Below, piece after piece: positions 1-8,202 of a DNA stretch of 64,000 bases. The notes under the pieces were generated by a model, which worked only from the letters and a program-made list of their open reading frames with translations, was not told where the DNA came from and searched no databases. A program made the translations under genes and the position numbers. The stretch is taken from assembly GCF_021026335.1 (NCBI RefSeq), contig NZ_JAJNCY010000004.1, forward strand, positions 248,001 to 312,000. The letters are read 5' to 3'. The DNA comes from Rhizobium sp. C1 (GTDB taxonomy: Bacteria; Pseudomonadota; Alphaproteobacteria; Rhizobiales; Rhizobiaceae). The number at the start of each line of letters is the position of its first letter. Position 1 is the stretch's first letter.

Positions 1-2
1 AT

Positions 3-479
3 TTCCTCGGTGCCCATATGCTGCCCGCTGTCATCGGCCCCAAGGAACGATACTGGATCGTCGATCATCACCATCTGGCGCTGGCCCTGCACAAGGAAGG
101 AGTCAAGCGCGTGCTGGTCTCCGCCATTGCCGATCTGAGCGCTCTGAGCAAGGACGAGTTCATGACCTTCATGGACAATCGCAACTGGCTGCATCCCTTC
201 GACGGCGAAGGCGAGCGACAGCCTTTGAAGGCACTGCCGAAGCGGATCTGGGACCTCAAGGACGACCCGTTCCGCTCGCTTGCCGGCGCCGTGCGCGAGG
301 CCGGCGGCTATGCCAAGGTCGCAACACCCTATACCGAATTCCTCTGGGCCGATTTCTATCGCCGCCGCATGAAACGGCCGGAAACCGACGACGAGTTCGA
401 CGATGCGGCCGAAAAAGCGCTGAAACTGTCGCGCAGCAAGGATGCCAAGCATCTGCCCGGTTGGGTCGAGGGTGGCTAG
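3..479 (+). CDS. ParB-like nuclease domain protein, 5'-truncated by window edge
   Basis: The reading frame is open from the first in-frame codon of the window (position 3) to a TAG at 477-479, so the true start lies upstream. An internal ATG at 18 exists but nothing marks it as the start. The visible part carries a DHHHLALAL stretch, typical of the putative ParB-like nuclease family (ParBc_2), which is distinct from the chromosome-segregation ParB. No function beyond family membership can be claimed. A hairpin repeat begins on the last base of its stop codon. The gene converges on gabD. Confidence 0.7.
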   Translation, partial: FLGAHMLPAVIGPKERYWIVDHHHLALALHKEGVKRVLVSAIADLSALSKDEFMTFMDNRNWLHPFDGEGERQPLKALPKRIWDLKDDPFRSLAGAVREAGGYAKVATPYTEFLWADFYRRRMKRPETDDEFDDAAEKALKLSRSKDAKHLPGWVEGG

Positions 480-540
480 AGCACGTCCAGCAAAAGTGCT
501 TAAGCGGTTTTGCGTCCGGACTGCGAAAAACAAATAGATA
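479..540 (+). repeat. Dispersed hairpin repeat, copy 1
   Basis: This copy begins with GAGC on the last base of the upstream stop codon. Its core contains inner arms GCAAAA and TTTTGC around a short loop, with flanking GTCC and GGAC. It is tandem with copy 2 and related to copies at 8129, 16246, 33905 and 38530. Confidence 0.7.
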
Positions 541-600
541 GAGCACGTCCAGCGAAAGTGGAAACCGGTTTCGCGTCTGGAACTGCGCAAGACAAGGACA
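541..600 (+). repeat. Dispersed hairpin repeat, copy 2 (tandem)
   Basis: This is the second tandem copy of the same family. The inner arms have changed together to GCGAAA and TTTCGC, so pairing is kept while sequence differs from copy 1. It abuts the gabD terminator. Confidence 0.7.
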
Positions 601-630
601 AAAAACCGGCCCGCATCGCTGCGAGCCGGC
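600..630 (-). terminator. Rho-independent terminator of gabTD
   Basis: Read on the minus strand, a GC-rich stem (arms at 606-615 and 620-629, one mismatch, loop 616-619) is followed by a run of six T (600-605). It lies 24 bp beyond the gabD stop. Confidence 0.8.
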
Positions 631-653
631 CTCTTTCATTCATATAGCCTGCA

Positions 654-2132
654 TTAGATGCTGAGGCAGAGATACTTGATCTCGGTATAGTCGTCGATGC
701 CGTACTTGGAGCCTTCGCGGCCCTGACCCGACTGCTTGACGCCGCCGAACGGTGCGACTTCCGTGGAAATCAGGCCGGTATTGATGCCGACCATGCCATA
801 TTCCAGCGCTTCGGCCACGCGGAAGATCTTCGAGACATCCTTCGAGTAGAAATAGGAAGCAAGACCGAACTCGGTATTGTTCGCCATTTCGATCACGTCG
901 TCTTCCGTCTCGAACTTGAAGAGCGGCGCGACGGGACCGAAGGTCTCCTCGCGGGCGATCTTCATGTCGGTCGTGACACCGGTCAGAACCGTCGGCTGGA
1001 AGAAGAGGCCGCCACGTGCATCCGGCTTGCCGCCGAGCTTGACGGAGGCACCCTTGGACAGCGCGTCGGAGATATGATCCTCGACCTTTTCCATCGCCTT
1101 CGCCGTGATCAGCGGACCGGCATTGACGCCTTCTTCAAAGCCGTCGCCGACCTTGATCTGCGAGACGCGTGCAGCAAGTTTTTCGGCAAAGGCATCATAA
1201 ACGCCCGACTGGACATAGAGCCGGTTGGCGCAGACGCAGGTCTGGCCGTTGTTGCGATACTTCGATACGATCGCGCCTTCGACGGCGGCGTCGAGATCCG
1301 CATCGTCGAACACGATGAACGGCGCATTGCCACCAAGCTCGAGGCCGAGCTTCATGATCTGGTCGGCCGCCTGACGCATCAAGATGCGCCCGACATTGGT
1401 CGAGCCGGTGAAGGTGAGCTTGCGGACCTTGTCGTTCTCGGTGAATTCCTTGCCGATGGAGGAGGAATCCGTGCCTGTGACGACGTTGAAGATGCCGGCC
1501 GGAACGCCTGCGCGTTCGGCAAGGATCGCCAGCGACAGCGCCGAAAGCGGCGTTTCGGCAGCCGGCTTCGAGACCATGGCGCAACCGACGGCAATGGCAG
1601 GGGCCATCTTGCGGGCGAGCATGGCGTTCGGGAAGTTCCACGGCGTGATGGAGGCCACGACGCCGACCGGCTGCTTGATGATGATGATCCGCTTGTCGCC
1701 CTGGTGGCCGGGGATCGTGTCGCCATAAACGCGCTTGGCCTCTTCGCCGAACCATTCGACATAGGACGCGCCATAGAGGATTTCGCCGCGCGCTTCCGGC
1801 CAGGGCTTACCCATTTCCATGGTCAGGATCGTCGCCAGATCGTCGGCATTGGCGACCATCAGGTCGAAGAGCTTGCGAAGAACGGCAGCGCGCTCCTTGC
1901 CCGTCTTCTTGGCCCACGCCTTCTGCGCCTTGTAGGCGGCGTCGACGGCGCGGGCGGCTTCCGCACGGCCCATGTCGGGCAGCGTGGCGACATGTTCGCC
2001 GGTCGACGGGTTGGTCACGTCGAAGGTCTTGCCGCTATCGCTCTTCGCCAGCCATTCGCCGCCGATGACGGCCTTGTCGGTGACAAGGCTCGCATCTTTC
2101 AGCTTGGCAATCAGCTTGTCTGAAATCGCCAT
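654..2132 (-). CDS. gabD: Succinate-semialdehyde dehydrogenase (NAD(P)+)
   Basis: GabD oxidises succinate semialdehyde to succinate, the last step of GABA catabolism. The protein is 492 residues, normal for this aldehyde dehydrogenase family. It has the SITPWNFP motif near 161-168, general base Glu265 in LELGGNAPF and catalytic Cys299 in NNGQTCVCANR. The frame is open further upstream into gabT, but ATG at 2132 is chosen because a GGAGG ribosome site lies about 8 bases before it. The gene starts 4 bp after the gabT stop, so the two form an operon read toward the terminator at 600-630. Confidence 0.95.
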   Translation of the reverse strand: MAISDKLIAKLKDASLVTDKAVIGGEWLAKSDSGKTFDVTNPSTGEHVATLPDMGRAEAARAVDAAYKAQKAWAKKTGKERAAVLRKLFDLMVANADDLATILTMEMGKPWPEARGEILYGASYVEWFGEEAKRVYGDTIPGHQGDKRIIIIKQPVGVVASITPWNFPNAMLARKMAPAIAVGCAMVSKPAAETPLSALSLAILAERAGVPAGIFNVVTGTDSSSIGKEFTENDKVRKLTFTGSTNVGRILMRQAADQIMKLGLELGGNAPFIVFDDADLDAAVEGAIVSKYRNNGQTCVCANRLYVQSGVYDAFAEKLAARVSQIKVGDGFEEGVNAGPLITAKAMEKVEDHISDALSKGASVKLGGKPDARGGLFFQPTVLTGVTTDMKIAREETFGPVAPLFKFETEDDVIEMANNTEFGLASYFYSKDVSKIFRVAEALEYGMVGINTGLISTEVAPFGGVKQSGQGREGSKYGIDDYTEIKYLCLSI

Positions 2133-2136
2133 AAAT

Positions 2137-3417
2137 TCACGCCTCCTTCGCGCATTCGACGAGAGTGGTTTCCAGAATGTCGAGCGCTTCGGCGAAGACA
2201 TCGTCCGGAATGGTGATCGGCGCCAGGAAACGGATGACATTGCCGTAGACGCCGCAGGTGAGCAGGATCAGGCCCTTTTCGAGCGCCTTTTCACGCACCT
2301 TGTTGGTGAACTCCGGGCTCGGGGTCTTCGTTCCGGCGACGTTGAATTCGACGGCATTCATGAAGCCCGGACCGCGAATATCCGCGATCTGCGGAACTGA
2401 CGACGACAGCGACGACAGGCGCTGCTTGAGGCGATTGCCGAGCTGGGTGGCGCGCTCGCAGAGGTTCTCGTCCTTGATGACATCGAGAACGGCAAGACCG
2501 GCAGCGACACCGATCGGGTTGCCGCCATAGGTGCCGCCGAGGCCGCCGGGGCCGGGCGCATCCATGAGATCGGCGCGGCCGGTGACGGCTGCAATCGGGA
2601 AACCGCCGCCAAGGCCCTTGGCCATGGTGGTGATGTCGGCCACGACGCCATGATGCTCCATGGCGAACAGCGCGCCGGTGCGGGCAAAACCGGTCTGGAC
2701 TTCGTCGGCGATCAGCACAATGCCGTATTTGTCGGCGATTTCGCGCAGCTTGACCATGAACGCGCGCGGAACCTCATAGAAACCGCCCTCGCCCTGAACC
2801 GGCTCGACGATGAAGGCGGCAACGCGGCTCGGATCGACATCAGCCTTGAACAGCTTTTCCAGAACGCCGAGCGAATCCTCGACCGTCGTGCCATGCAGCT
2901 CGACCGGGAAGGGAACGTGGAAGACATCCGGCATCATCGCGCCGAAGCCGACCTTGTAGGGCTGGACCTTGCCGGTCAGCGTCATGCCCATGAAGGTGCG
3001 GCCGTGGAAGGCGCCCGTGAAGGCAATGATGGCGGAGCGGTTGGTGGCGGCGCGCGCGATCTTCACGGCGTTTTCGACCGCTTCCGCACCCGTCGTCACG
3101 AAAATCGTCTTCTTCTTGAAATTGCCCGGAACGGCATCGTTCAGGCGCTCGGCCAGTTCGACATAGTTCTCGTAAGGCACGACCTGGTGGCAGGTATGCG
3201 TGAAGCTGTCGAGCTGCGCCTTGACGGCCTCGATGACGCGCGGGTGGCGATGGCCGGTGTTGACGACGGCGATCCCGGCCGCGAAGTCGATGAAGCGGCG
3301 GCCCTCGATATCCCAGATCTCGGCATTCTCTGCCTTCTGGGCATAGACCTGCGTGGTCACGCCCACGCCGCGCGAAATGGCATCAGCCCGGCGGGCCGCA
3401 ACTTCGGTATTCTGCAT
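2137..3417 (-). CDS. gabT: 4-aminobutyrate aminotransferase (PLP, class III)
   Basis: GabT transfers the amino group of GABA to 2-oxoglutarate, giving succinate semialdehyde for GabD. The protein is 426 residues with the class-III features LIADEVQTGFARTG and the PLP-lysine segment TTMAKGLGGGFP. ATG at 3417 is preferred over an in-frame TTG at 3429, because GGAG lies 7 bases before the ATG and the TTG would overlap that site. It is first gene of the gabTD operon and is transcribed divergently from a regulator at 3553, which is the obvious candidate to control it. Confidence 0.95.
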   Translation of the reverse strand: MQNTEVAARRADAISRGVGVTTQVYAQKAENAEIWDIEGRRFIDFAAGIAVVNTGHRHPRVIEAVKAQLDSFTHTCHQVVPYENYVELAERLNDAVPGNFKKKTIFVTTGAEAVENAVKIARAATNRSAIIAFTGAFHGRTFMGMTLTGKVQPYKVGFGAMMPDVFHVPFPVELHGTTVEDSLGVLEKLFKADVDPSRVAAFIVEPVQGEGGFYEVPRAFMVKLREIADKYGIVLIADEVQTGFARTGALFAMEHHGVVADITTMAKGLGGGFPIAAVTGRADLMDAPGPGGLGGTYGGNPIGVAAGLAVLDVIKDENLCERATQLGNRLKQRLSSLSSSVPQIADIRGPGFMNAVEFNVAGTKTPSPEFTNKVREKALEKGLILLTCGVYGNVIRFLAPITIPDDVFAEALDILETTLVECAKEA

Positions 3418-3460
3418 CGTCGTCTCCAAACGGATGGGGAAATCTCGTCGCCTCCTCGGC

Positions 3461-3531
3461 GCGACAAAAATTTTGCATTTTTTCTGTAGACTTGCAATAT
3501 GGTCCGATCGATATTTTTCCCGTAGAGGGTA
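3461..3531. promoter_or_regulatory. Shared divergent control region, gabT / MerR-XRE-cupin regulator
   Basis: This A/T-rich stretch separates gabT from the regulator. TTGCA occurs twice in direct orientation (3473 and 3492), and TTGCAT (3473-3478) with CAATAT (3495-3500) at 16 bp resembles a forward sigma-70 promoter. Operator assignment is inference from position. Confidence 0.4.
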
Positions 3532-3552
3532 GTGGGCAACCAGGGCGACGAA

Positions 3553-4371
3553 ATGACGGAAACGGTGCGATTCAAGATTGCCGAGGCGGCCCGCATGGCC
3601 GGCGTTTCAGCGTCCACGCTACGCCTTTGGGAGAGCCAGGGCCTGATCGACCCGGTTCGCACCGAAACCGGCCAGCGCCTTTACGAACAAACGCATATCG
3701 ACCGGCTGAAGAAGATCAGCTGGCTGAGATCGGAGAAAGGCATCAACCCAGCGGCCATCCGCGACAATCTCGCCGCAGAGGAACCGCAGCCGGCAAAGCC
3801 GAAGAAGTCCACCCGCCGCGCACCAACCCAGCAGATGGGTGCCAAGATCCGCAAGCTGCGCCGCGACGCCGGCGAAACGCTGGACAAGGTCTCGCAGGAA
3901 ACGGGCATTTCCGCCTCTCTTCTCTCGACCTTCGAACGCACGTCGCAGGGCCTGTCGCTGAAATCCCTGCATGACCTCGCCCACCATTTCGGCACGTCCT
4001 TTTCGGCGCTCAGCGGCACCGGCGGCACGCGCACGAGCGAATCGCTCATCCGCAACGGCCGCTGGACCTCATGGCCGGCCACAACCACCGGCGTCAGCGT
4101 GCAGGTTCTGGCCGAAGGCCGCAACATGATGGACTGCCACCGCTTCGTGCTCGCCCCCGGCGCCACCAGCGAAGGCGCCTATGCCCACGAAGGCGAGGAA
4201 TTCATGCATGTCCTGACCGGCTCCATGGAAATCGTCCTCGACGACGACCGATTTTTCATCCTCTCCGAGGGCGACAGTTTCTACTTTGAGAGCAGGCGAC
4301 CGCATTCATGGCGGAATTTGAGCGAGGGCGAGACGGTGCTTCTGTGGATCAACACGCCGGCTTCGTTCTGA
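3553..4371 (+). CDS. Transcriptional regulator with MerR-type HTH, XRE-type HTH and cupin
   Basis: The 272-residue protein has three parts: a MerR-like winged helix (about 8-75, with STLRLWESQGLI), a basic Pro-rich linker, an XRE/Cro helix-turn-helix (about 96-152, with ETLDKVSQETGISASLLSTFE) and a C-terminal cupin (about 175-270, with a HEGEEFMHVL metal/ligand-type motif). XRE-cupin regulators commonly sense small metabolites; an added MerR-type domain is less usual. ATG at 3553 is preferred over GTG at 3532 since the domain begins just after it; neither has a strong ribosome site. Its divergent position suggests control of gabTD. The ligand is unknown. Confidence 0.85.
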   Translation: MTETVRFKIAEAARMAGVSASTLRLWESQGLIDPVRTETGQRLYEQTHIDRLKKISWLRSEKGINPAAIRDNLAAEEPQPAKPKKSTRRAPTQQMGAKIRKLRRDAGETLDKVSQETGISASLLSTFERTSQGLSLKSLHDLAHHFGTSFSALSGTGGTRTSESLIRNGRWTSWPATTTGVSVQVLAEGRNMMDCHRFVLAPGATSEGAYAHEGEEFMHVLTGSMEIVLDDDRFFILSEGDSFYFESRRPHSWRNLSEGETVLLWINTPASF

Positions 4372-4541
4372 GGGTTGGAACGTAAACGATCTTTCTATAG
4401 GAGCCTAGCCGCCGAATTTCGCCACAATGTCGCTTAAGCTGATATACAAATTGGTTTGTTGATGTGGCGGGTACAGTCGCGGACAAGCTTCCTTAACCAT
4501 TTTGTGTGTGCATAATGGAGTGTGGGGAAGTTACTTACGCT

Positions 4542-5711
4542 ATGGCGAAAGCACTGATCAACTACCGTATTTTGGAATGGGCAAGCGATCGCGCTGGCGT
4601 GGATGCTGACGGCCTTGGCGCGAAGCTGAATACAAGTGTTGATCGTGTCGCCTCTTGGCTTTCTGGAGCAGAAAAGCCGACATTTCGTCAGGCTCAGAAA
4701 CTCGCCGCTGCACTCAATATACCGTTCGGCTTCCTCTTCCTAAACAATCCGCCAGTCGATGAAGTCTCCATTCCCGACCTTCGAACGGTGGGCAGCGACC
4801 CAACGCAGAAGCTCGATCTGAACTTTCGCGACCTTCTCAAGGACGTGATGTTCAAACGGGACTGGTATCGGGACTTCATGATCGAGGTGGACGGGAAGCC
4901 ACGACCATTTGTCGGAAGGTTTGCATTGTCTGATGACGCGAAAGTCATTGCTAGGGATATGCGCCGAACACTCCTCCCGCCCGACGGCGATATGCCACAC
5001 GCCGCCAACTCGGAAGCATTACTTTCGGAGTTGATGAAGGCAGCTGAAGCCGCCGGGGTTTGGGTGATGCGGAACGGCGTTGTTGGCAACAACACTCGCC
5101 GCCCCTTATCCGTTCGGCAATTTCGGGGATTCGCGATCAGCGACCCGCATGTACCGTTAATCTTCATCAATGGAAAAGATGCAAAAGCTGCTCAGCTTTT
5201 CACGCTTGCCCACGAGCTTACCCACATATGGCTTGGCGAGAGCGGAGTTTCGAATGTTCAGATTGGTGAGCGTGACTTTGGGGCGAAGCGCACAGTCGAG
5301 CAGAAATGCAACGAAGTCGCCGCTGAATTCCTTGTGCCGGAAGCCTCTATTCGGGGAAGTTGGAGAACGGACTACACGTTCTCGAATAATTTGGACAACA
5401 ACGTTCTACTGTACCGTGTTAGCCGAATCGTGATCGCACGCCGAGCGTTTGACCTCGGATTGTGCAAGGAAGATGAATACCGTCGCCTTTATGCGTTTGA
5501 GCAAGCCCAATGGGACCGCGACGCAGCCGAAGACGGCGGCGGCGGCGGCAACTTCTATCTCAACTTGCCTATCCGAAACGGCAGCAGGTTCACAAATTCG
5601 GTCGTGAGTCAGGCAATCTCGGGCCAGTTGTTGCTTCGACAGGCCGCTTTACTCCTGAATACTCAGCCTGCATCCTTGGTGAAGTTTCATCAGAAACGGC
5701 TGGCCGCTTAA
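4542..5711 (+). CDS. XRE-HTH / ImmA-IrrE family metallo-endopeptidase
   Basis: The protein is about 389 residues. An N-terminal XRE-like helix-turn-helix (about 20-60) is followed by a linker and an ImmA/IrrE-type zinc peptidase domain with the HExxH motif HELTH at 224-228 and the downstream EQKCNEVAAEFLVP segment that supplies the third ligand in this family. Such proteins cleave partner repressors or act with toxins. ATG 4542 is used; ATG 4515 is an alternative with a GGAG-like context nearby. The stop codon overlaps the next gene's start (TAATG), implying translational coupling. Base composition is visibly more A/T-rich than the neighbours, suggesting acquisition by transfer. Confidence 0.85.
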   Translation: MAKALINYRILEWASDRAGVDADGLGAKLNTSVDRVASWLSGAEKPTFRQAQKLAAALNIPFGFLFLNNPPVDEVSIPDLRTVGSDPTQKLDLNFRDLLKDVMFKRDWYRDFMIEVDGKPRPFVGRFALSDDAKVIARDMRRTLLPPDGDMPHAANSEALLSELMKAAEAAGVWVMRNGVVGNNTRRPLSVRQFRGFAISDPHVPLIFINGKDAKAAQLFTLAHELTHIWLGESGVSNVQIGERDFGAKRTVEQKCNEVAAEFLVPEASIRGSWRTDYTFSNNLDNNVLLYRVSRIVIARRAFDLGLCKEDEYRRLYAFEQAQWDRDAAEDGGGGGNFYLNLPIRNGSRFTNSVVSQAISGQLLLRQAALLLNTQPASLVKFHQKRLAA

Positions 5712-6199
5712 TGAAGTTTCTGCTCGATACAAATATCTTCATTGAGGCAAAGAACCGGTATTATGGCTTCGACATCTGTCCAGGTTTTTGGGATTGGATG
5801 GACGCGGTTTGCGGTCGAGAAGTTGGCTCCATCGAGACTGTTTGTGACGAGTTGATGGACGGTGGCGACGAACTCGCGGCTTGGGCGAAAGACAGGAAGG
5901 ACGCGGCTTGGCTCTTGAAAGTTGATGACGAAGCGACCCAACTGAATTTCGCTTCGGTCGCCAACTATGTTTCAAGTCAGCAATATACTCAGCCAGCTAT
6001 AGATAAGTTCCTTGCCAAGGCAGATCCTTGGCTAATAGCCAAAGCGATCACCATAGGTGCAAGAATTATCACACACGAGTTGCCAGAACACGCTTCAAAG
6101 AAACGTGTTCCTATACCCAACGTCTGCGACAACTTCGGAATACAGTGCGTTAACACTTTCGACGCTCTGAGACACTTTTCAGCGTCTTTTCGCCTGTGA
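5711..6199 (+). CDS. DUF4411 family PIN-like protein, probable toxin partner
   Basis: The 162-residue protein begins MKFLLDTNIFIEAKN, a PIN-domain opening with Asp6. Further acidic residues sit where PIN nucleases have theirs: Glu42/Glu47 (IETVCDEL) and Asp105 (ADPWLIAKA), with Glu123 in the usual fourth region. PIN domains are metal-dependent RNases. Start ATG at 5711 shares its A with the stop of the upstream XRE-ImmA gene. The pair resembles predicted toxin-antitoxin modules linking DUF4411 proteins with XRE-ImmA proteins. RNase activity is inferred from motifs only. It ends 25 bp from the 3' end of tRNA-Gly, facing it. Confidence 0.8.
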   Translation: MKFLLDTNIFIEAKNRYYGFDICPGFWDWMDAVCGREVGSIETVCDELMDGGDELAAWAKDRKDAAWLLKVDDEATQLNFASVANYVSSQQYTQPAIDKFLAKADPWLIAKAITIGARIITHELPEHASKKRVPIPNVCDNFGIQCVNTFDALRHFSASFRL

Positions 6200-6224
6200 T
6201 TAAATGCACGCAATCTAAGAAAAT

Positions 6225-6299
6225 TGGAGCGGGCGAAGGGATTCGAACCCTCGACCCCAACCTTGGCAAGGTTGTGCTCTACCCCTGAGCTACACCCGC
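6225..6299 (-). tRNA. tRNA-Gly (anticodon GCC)
   Basis: The minus strand folds as a 75-nt tRNA including encoded CCA. The acceptor arms GCGGGTG and CGCCCGC pair, the T arm contains GGTTCGAATCC, and the anticodon loop context TTGCCAA gives GCC for glycine. Confidence 0.95.
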
Positions 6300-6363
6300 T
6301 CAACCAAACGGCCTGGGTAAGTAAGTGGCCGTGGAAGCGTCCCCGTCTTGCGGCGACGGGCGG

Positions 6364-6392
6364 TATATGGCCCAAGCCCTTTTCAAATGCAA
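6364..6392 (-). promoter_or_regulatory. Putative promoter of tRNA-Gly
   Basis: On the minus strand TTGCAT (6387-6392) and CATATA (6364-6369) are separated by 17 bp, about 65 bp upstream of the mature tRNA 5' end. Nothing else was seen between the tRNA and the next gene at 6548. Confidence 0.5.
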
Positions 6393-6547
6393 CAGGGAAA
6401 ATTGCATTCGGTGAAGTTTTTTTGACGCGCGCGATTTGTGAAGGAAGATCAAGGGCAACCGGGCGGATGCGGGAACGATTGCATCAAAGGGCGTTGCGGC
6501 CTATTGGGGATGCTTCCATTCCAAACCTCATGCGCGGGACTTCATTG

Positions 6548-7054
6548 ATGAGCGGCACGCCGAAAACCGACAAGGACCTCTTCGACTTTCTCGACGGCCT
6601 TGGCATCAACTATGTCAACCACGAGCACCGGCCGGTCTTTACCGTGGCGGAGGGCCAGGACCTGCGCGACGCGATCCCCGGCGGGCATACGAAGAACCTG
6701 TTCATCAAGGACAAGAAGAGCCGGTATTTCCTGCTGACCGTCGAGGAACATGCGACCGTGGACCTGAAATCGGTCCATAACCTGATCGGCGGTTCGGGGC
6801 GCGTCTCCTTTGGTTCCGCGGAAAAGCTGATGGAATATCTTGGCGTCGTGCCGGGCTCAGTGACGGCGCTGGGTGCCATCAACGACACTGATCATCAGGT
6901 GACGTTCATTCTCGATGCCGACCTGATGCAGAGCGAGATCATCAACTGCCATCCGCTGCGCAACAGCGCCACGACCTCGATCAAGCGGGACGATTTGCTG
7001 CGATTCATGGAAGCGACGGGTCATGAAGCCATTGTCTTGAAAGTCACCGAGTGA
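6548..7054 (+). CDS. Prolyl-tRNA editing / YbaK-family aminoacyl-tRNA deacylase
   Basis: The 168-residue protein is a stand-alone YbaK/ProX-type trans-editing domain, which hydrolyses mischarged tRNA, usually Ala-tRNA(Pro). Family features are the HTKNLFIKDKKSRYFLL segment with the conserved lysine, and the GGSGRVSFGSAEKL and PGSVTALGAIND motifs. ATG 6548 has GGGA seven bases before it; an upstream in-frame ATG at 6530 lacks a good ribosome site. The substrate (Ala-tRNA(Pro), PrdX/ProXp-ala type) is family inference. Confidence 0.85.
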   Translation: MSGTPKTDKDLFDFLDGLGINYVNHEHRPVFTVAEGQDLRDAIPGGHTKNLFIKDKKSRYFLLTVEEHATVDLKSVHNLIGGSGRVSFGSAEKLMEYLGVVPGSVTALGAINDTDHQVTFILDADLMQSEIINCHPLRNSATTSIKRDDLLRFMEATGHEAIVLKVTE

Positions 7055-7111
7055 CATACGATTTGTAGGATGAAAAAAGGTCCGTGCCAACGGCGCGGCG
7101 GGAGCACTTCG

Positions 7112-8095
7112 ATGAGCGGCGATTACAATCCTTACGGTTCTTCTTACGGCAGCACGATGAGCGGCTCTGCCTCGTTTGGCGGCAGGCCCGCAAGCCCGAC
7201 AGCGGGCGGCGGCGCGGACCTTATCAAGGAGACGACGACGTCGGCCTTCCCGCGCGACGTGCTGGAAGAATCGAAGAAGCAGCCGGTTCTGGTCGATTTC
7301 TGGGCCCCCTGGTGCGGCCCCTGCCGCCAGCTCACCCCGATCATCGAGAAGGTCGTCAAGGAAGCCGGCGGACGCGTCAAGCTCGTCAAGATGAACATCG
7401 ACGATCATCCGGAATATGCCGGCCAGATGGGCATCCAGTCCATCCCGGCCGTCGTCGCCTTCGTCAACGGCCGCCCGGCCGATGGCTTCATGGGCGCGAT
7501 CCCGGAAAGCCAGATCCGCCAGTTCATCGACAAGATCGCTGGCGCTGCGCCCGGCGACGATCAGGCCGAAGCGATTGCCGATACGCTCGCGCAGGCCGGC
7601 GAGCTGCTCGCCGCCCGGGACGCCAGCGGTGCTGCCTCGCTTTATGCCGCAGTCCTGCAGGCTGATCCGGAAAACATCGCAGCGCTTGCCGGAATGGCAC
7701 AATGCATGATCCTTGCCGGCCAGCACGACCGCGCGCTCGGCCTCATCGACAGTCTCGACGACGAGAAGAAGGCCGATCCGGCGATCGTTGCCGTGCGCAA
7801 GTCGCTGGAACAGTATGAGGAAGCGCGCAAGCTTGGCGATCCGGCCGCACTGGAGCACGAGTTATCGCTGAACCCGGACAATCACGAGGCGCGCATGAAG
7901 CTCGCCAAGATCGCCAACGTGCAGGGCAACCGTCAGGACGCCGCCGACCACCTTCTCTATATCATGAAGAAGGACCGCACTTACGACGACGACGGCGCGC
8001 GACGGGAACTGCTGAATTTCTTTGAGGTTTGGGGTGCGAAGGAACCTGCGACGGCTTATGCGCGACGCAAGATGTCCTCGATCCTGTTTTCGTGA
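7112..8095 (+). CDS. Thioredoxin-TPR fusion protein, CnoX/YbbN-like chaperedoxin
   Basis: The 327-residue protein has a low-complexity Gly/Ser-rich N-terminus (1-35), a thioredoxin domain with the active site WAPWCGPC and cis-Pro segment IQSIPAVVAF, and a C-terminal helical TPR-like region of roughly 170 residues. This matches the YbbN/CnoX family, redox-linked holdases that protect proteins from oxidative damage. Start ATG 7112 is preceded by GGGAG at a good distance; an upstream in-frame ATG at 7070 is less likely. Unlike E. coli YbbN, whose site is SXXC, this one keeps both cysteines, so thiol-disulfide exchange is likely. It is followed by the lon-N and trm112-like genes. Confidence 0.9.
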   Translation: MSGDYNPYGSSYGSTMSGSASFGGRPASPTAGGGADLIKETTTSAFPRDVLEESKKQPVLVDFWAPWCGPCRQLTPIIEKVVKEAGGRVKLVKMNIDDHPEYAGQMGIQSIPAVVAFVNGRPADGFMGAIPESQIRQFIDKIAGAAPGDDQAEAIADTLAQAGELLAARDASGAASLYAAVLQADPENIAALAGMAQCMILAGQHDRALGLIDSLDDEKKADPAIVAVRKSLEQYEEARKLGDPAALEHELSLNPDNHEARMKLAKIANVQGNRQDAADHLLYIMKKDRTYDDDGARRELLNFFEVWGAKEPATAYARRKMSSILFS

Positions 8096-8096
8096 C

Positions 8097-8115
8097 GGCC
8101 TTCGGCCGGAAGGCC
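8097..8115 (+). other. Hairpin just after the chaperedoxin stop codon
   Basis: Perfect 7-bp arms GGCCTTC (8097-8103) and GAAGGCC (8109-8115) begin two bases after the stop. No T-run follows directly, so termination is uncertain; mRNA 3' protection is an alternative. Confidence 0.5.
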
Positions 8116-8128
8116 GGACCGCTACGAG

Positions 8129-8191
8129 AGCTTTTTGTTTGACGCAGTCCCGACGCAAAACCGCTGAAGCGCTTTTGGCTCGGACATGCTC
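8129..8191 (-). repeat. Dispersed hairpin repeat, inverted copy
   Basis: Read on the minus strand this begins GAGCATGTCC and contains inner arms CAAAA and TTTTG and outer GTCC and GGAC, matching the copies at 479 and 541. It lies between the chaperedoxin and Lon-N genes and ends just before the ribosome site of the latter. Confidence 0.65.
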
Positions 8192-8202
8192 AAGGAGTGA
8201 CG

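Noticed and set aside
2133-2240. N-terminal extension of GabD into gabT
   Set aside because: The extension would overlap gabT by about 100 bp, while the ATG at 2132 has a GGAGG ribosome site and begins the normal protein.
4372-4541. Left edge of the XRE-ImmA cassette as a second att site
   Set aside because: I looked for a copy of the tRNA-Gly 3' end here and saw none.
5510-5710. Upstream extension of the PIN-like gene
   Set aside because: The frame is open but overlaps the end of the ImmA gene; the PIN fold begins at ATG 5711, joined to the upstream stop as TAATG.
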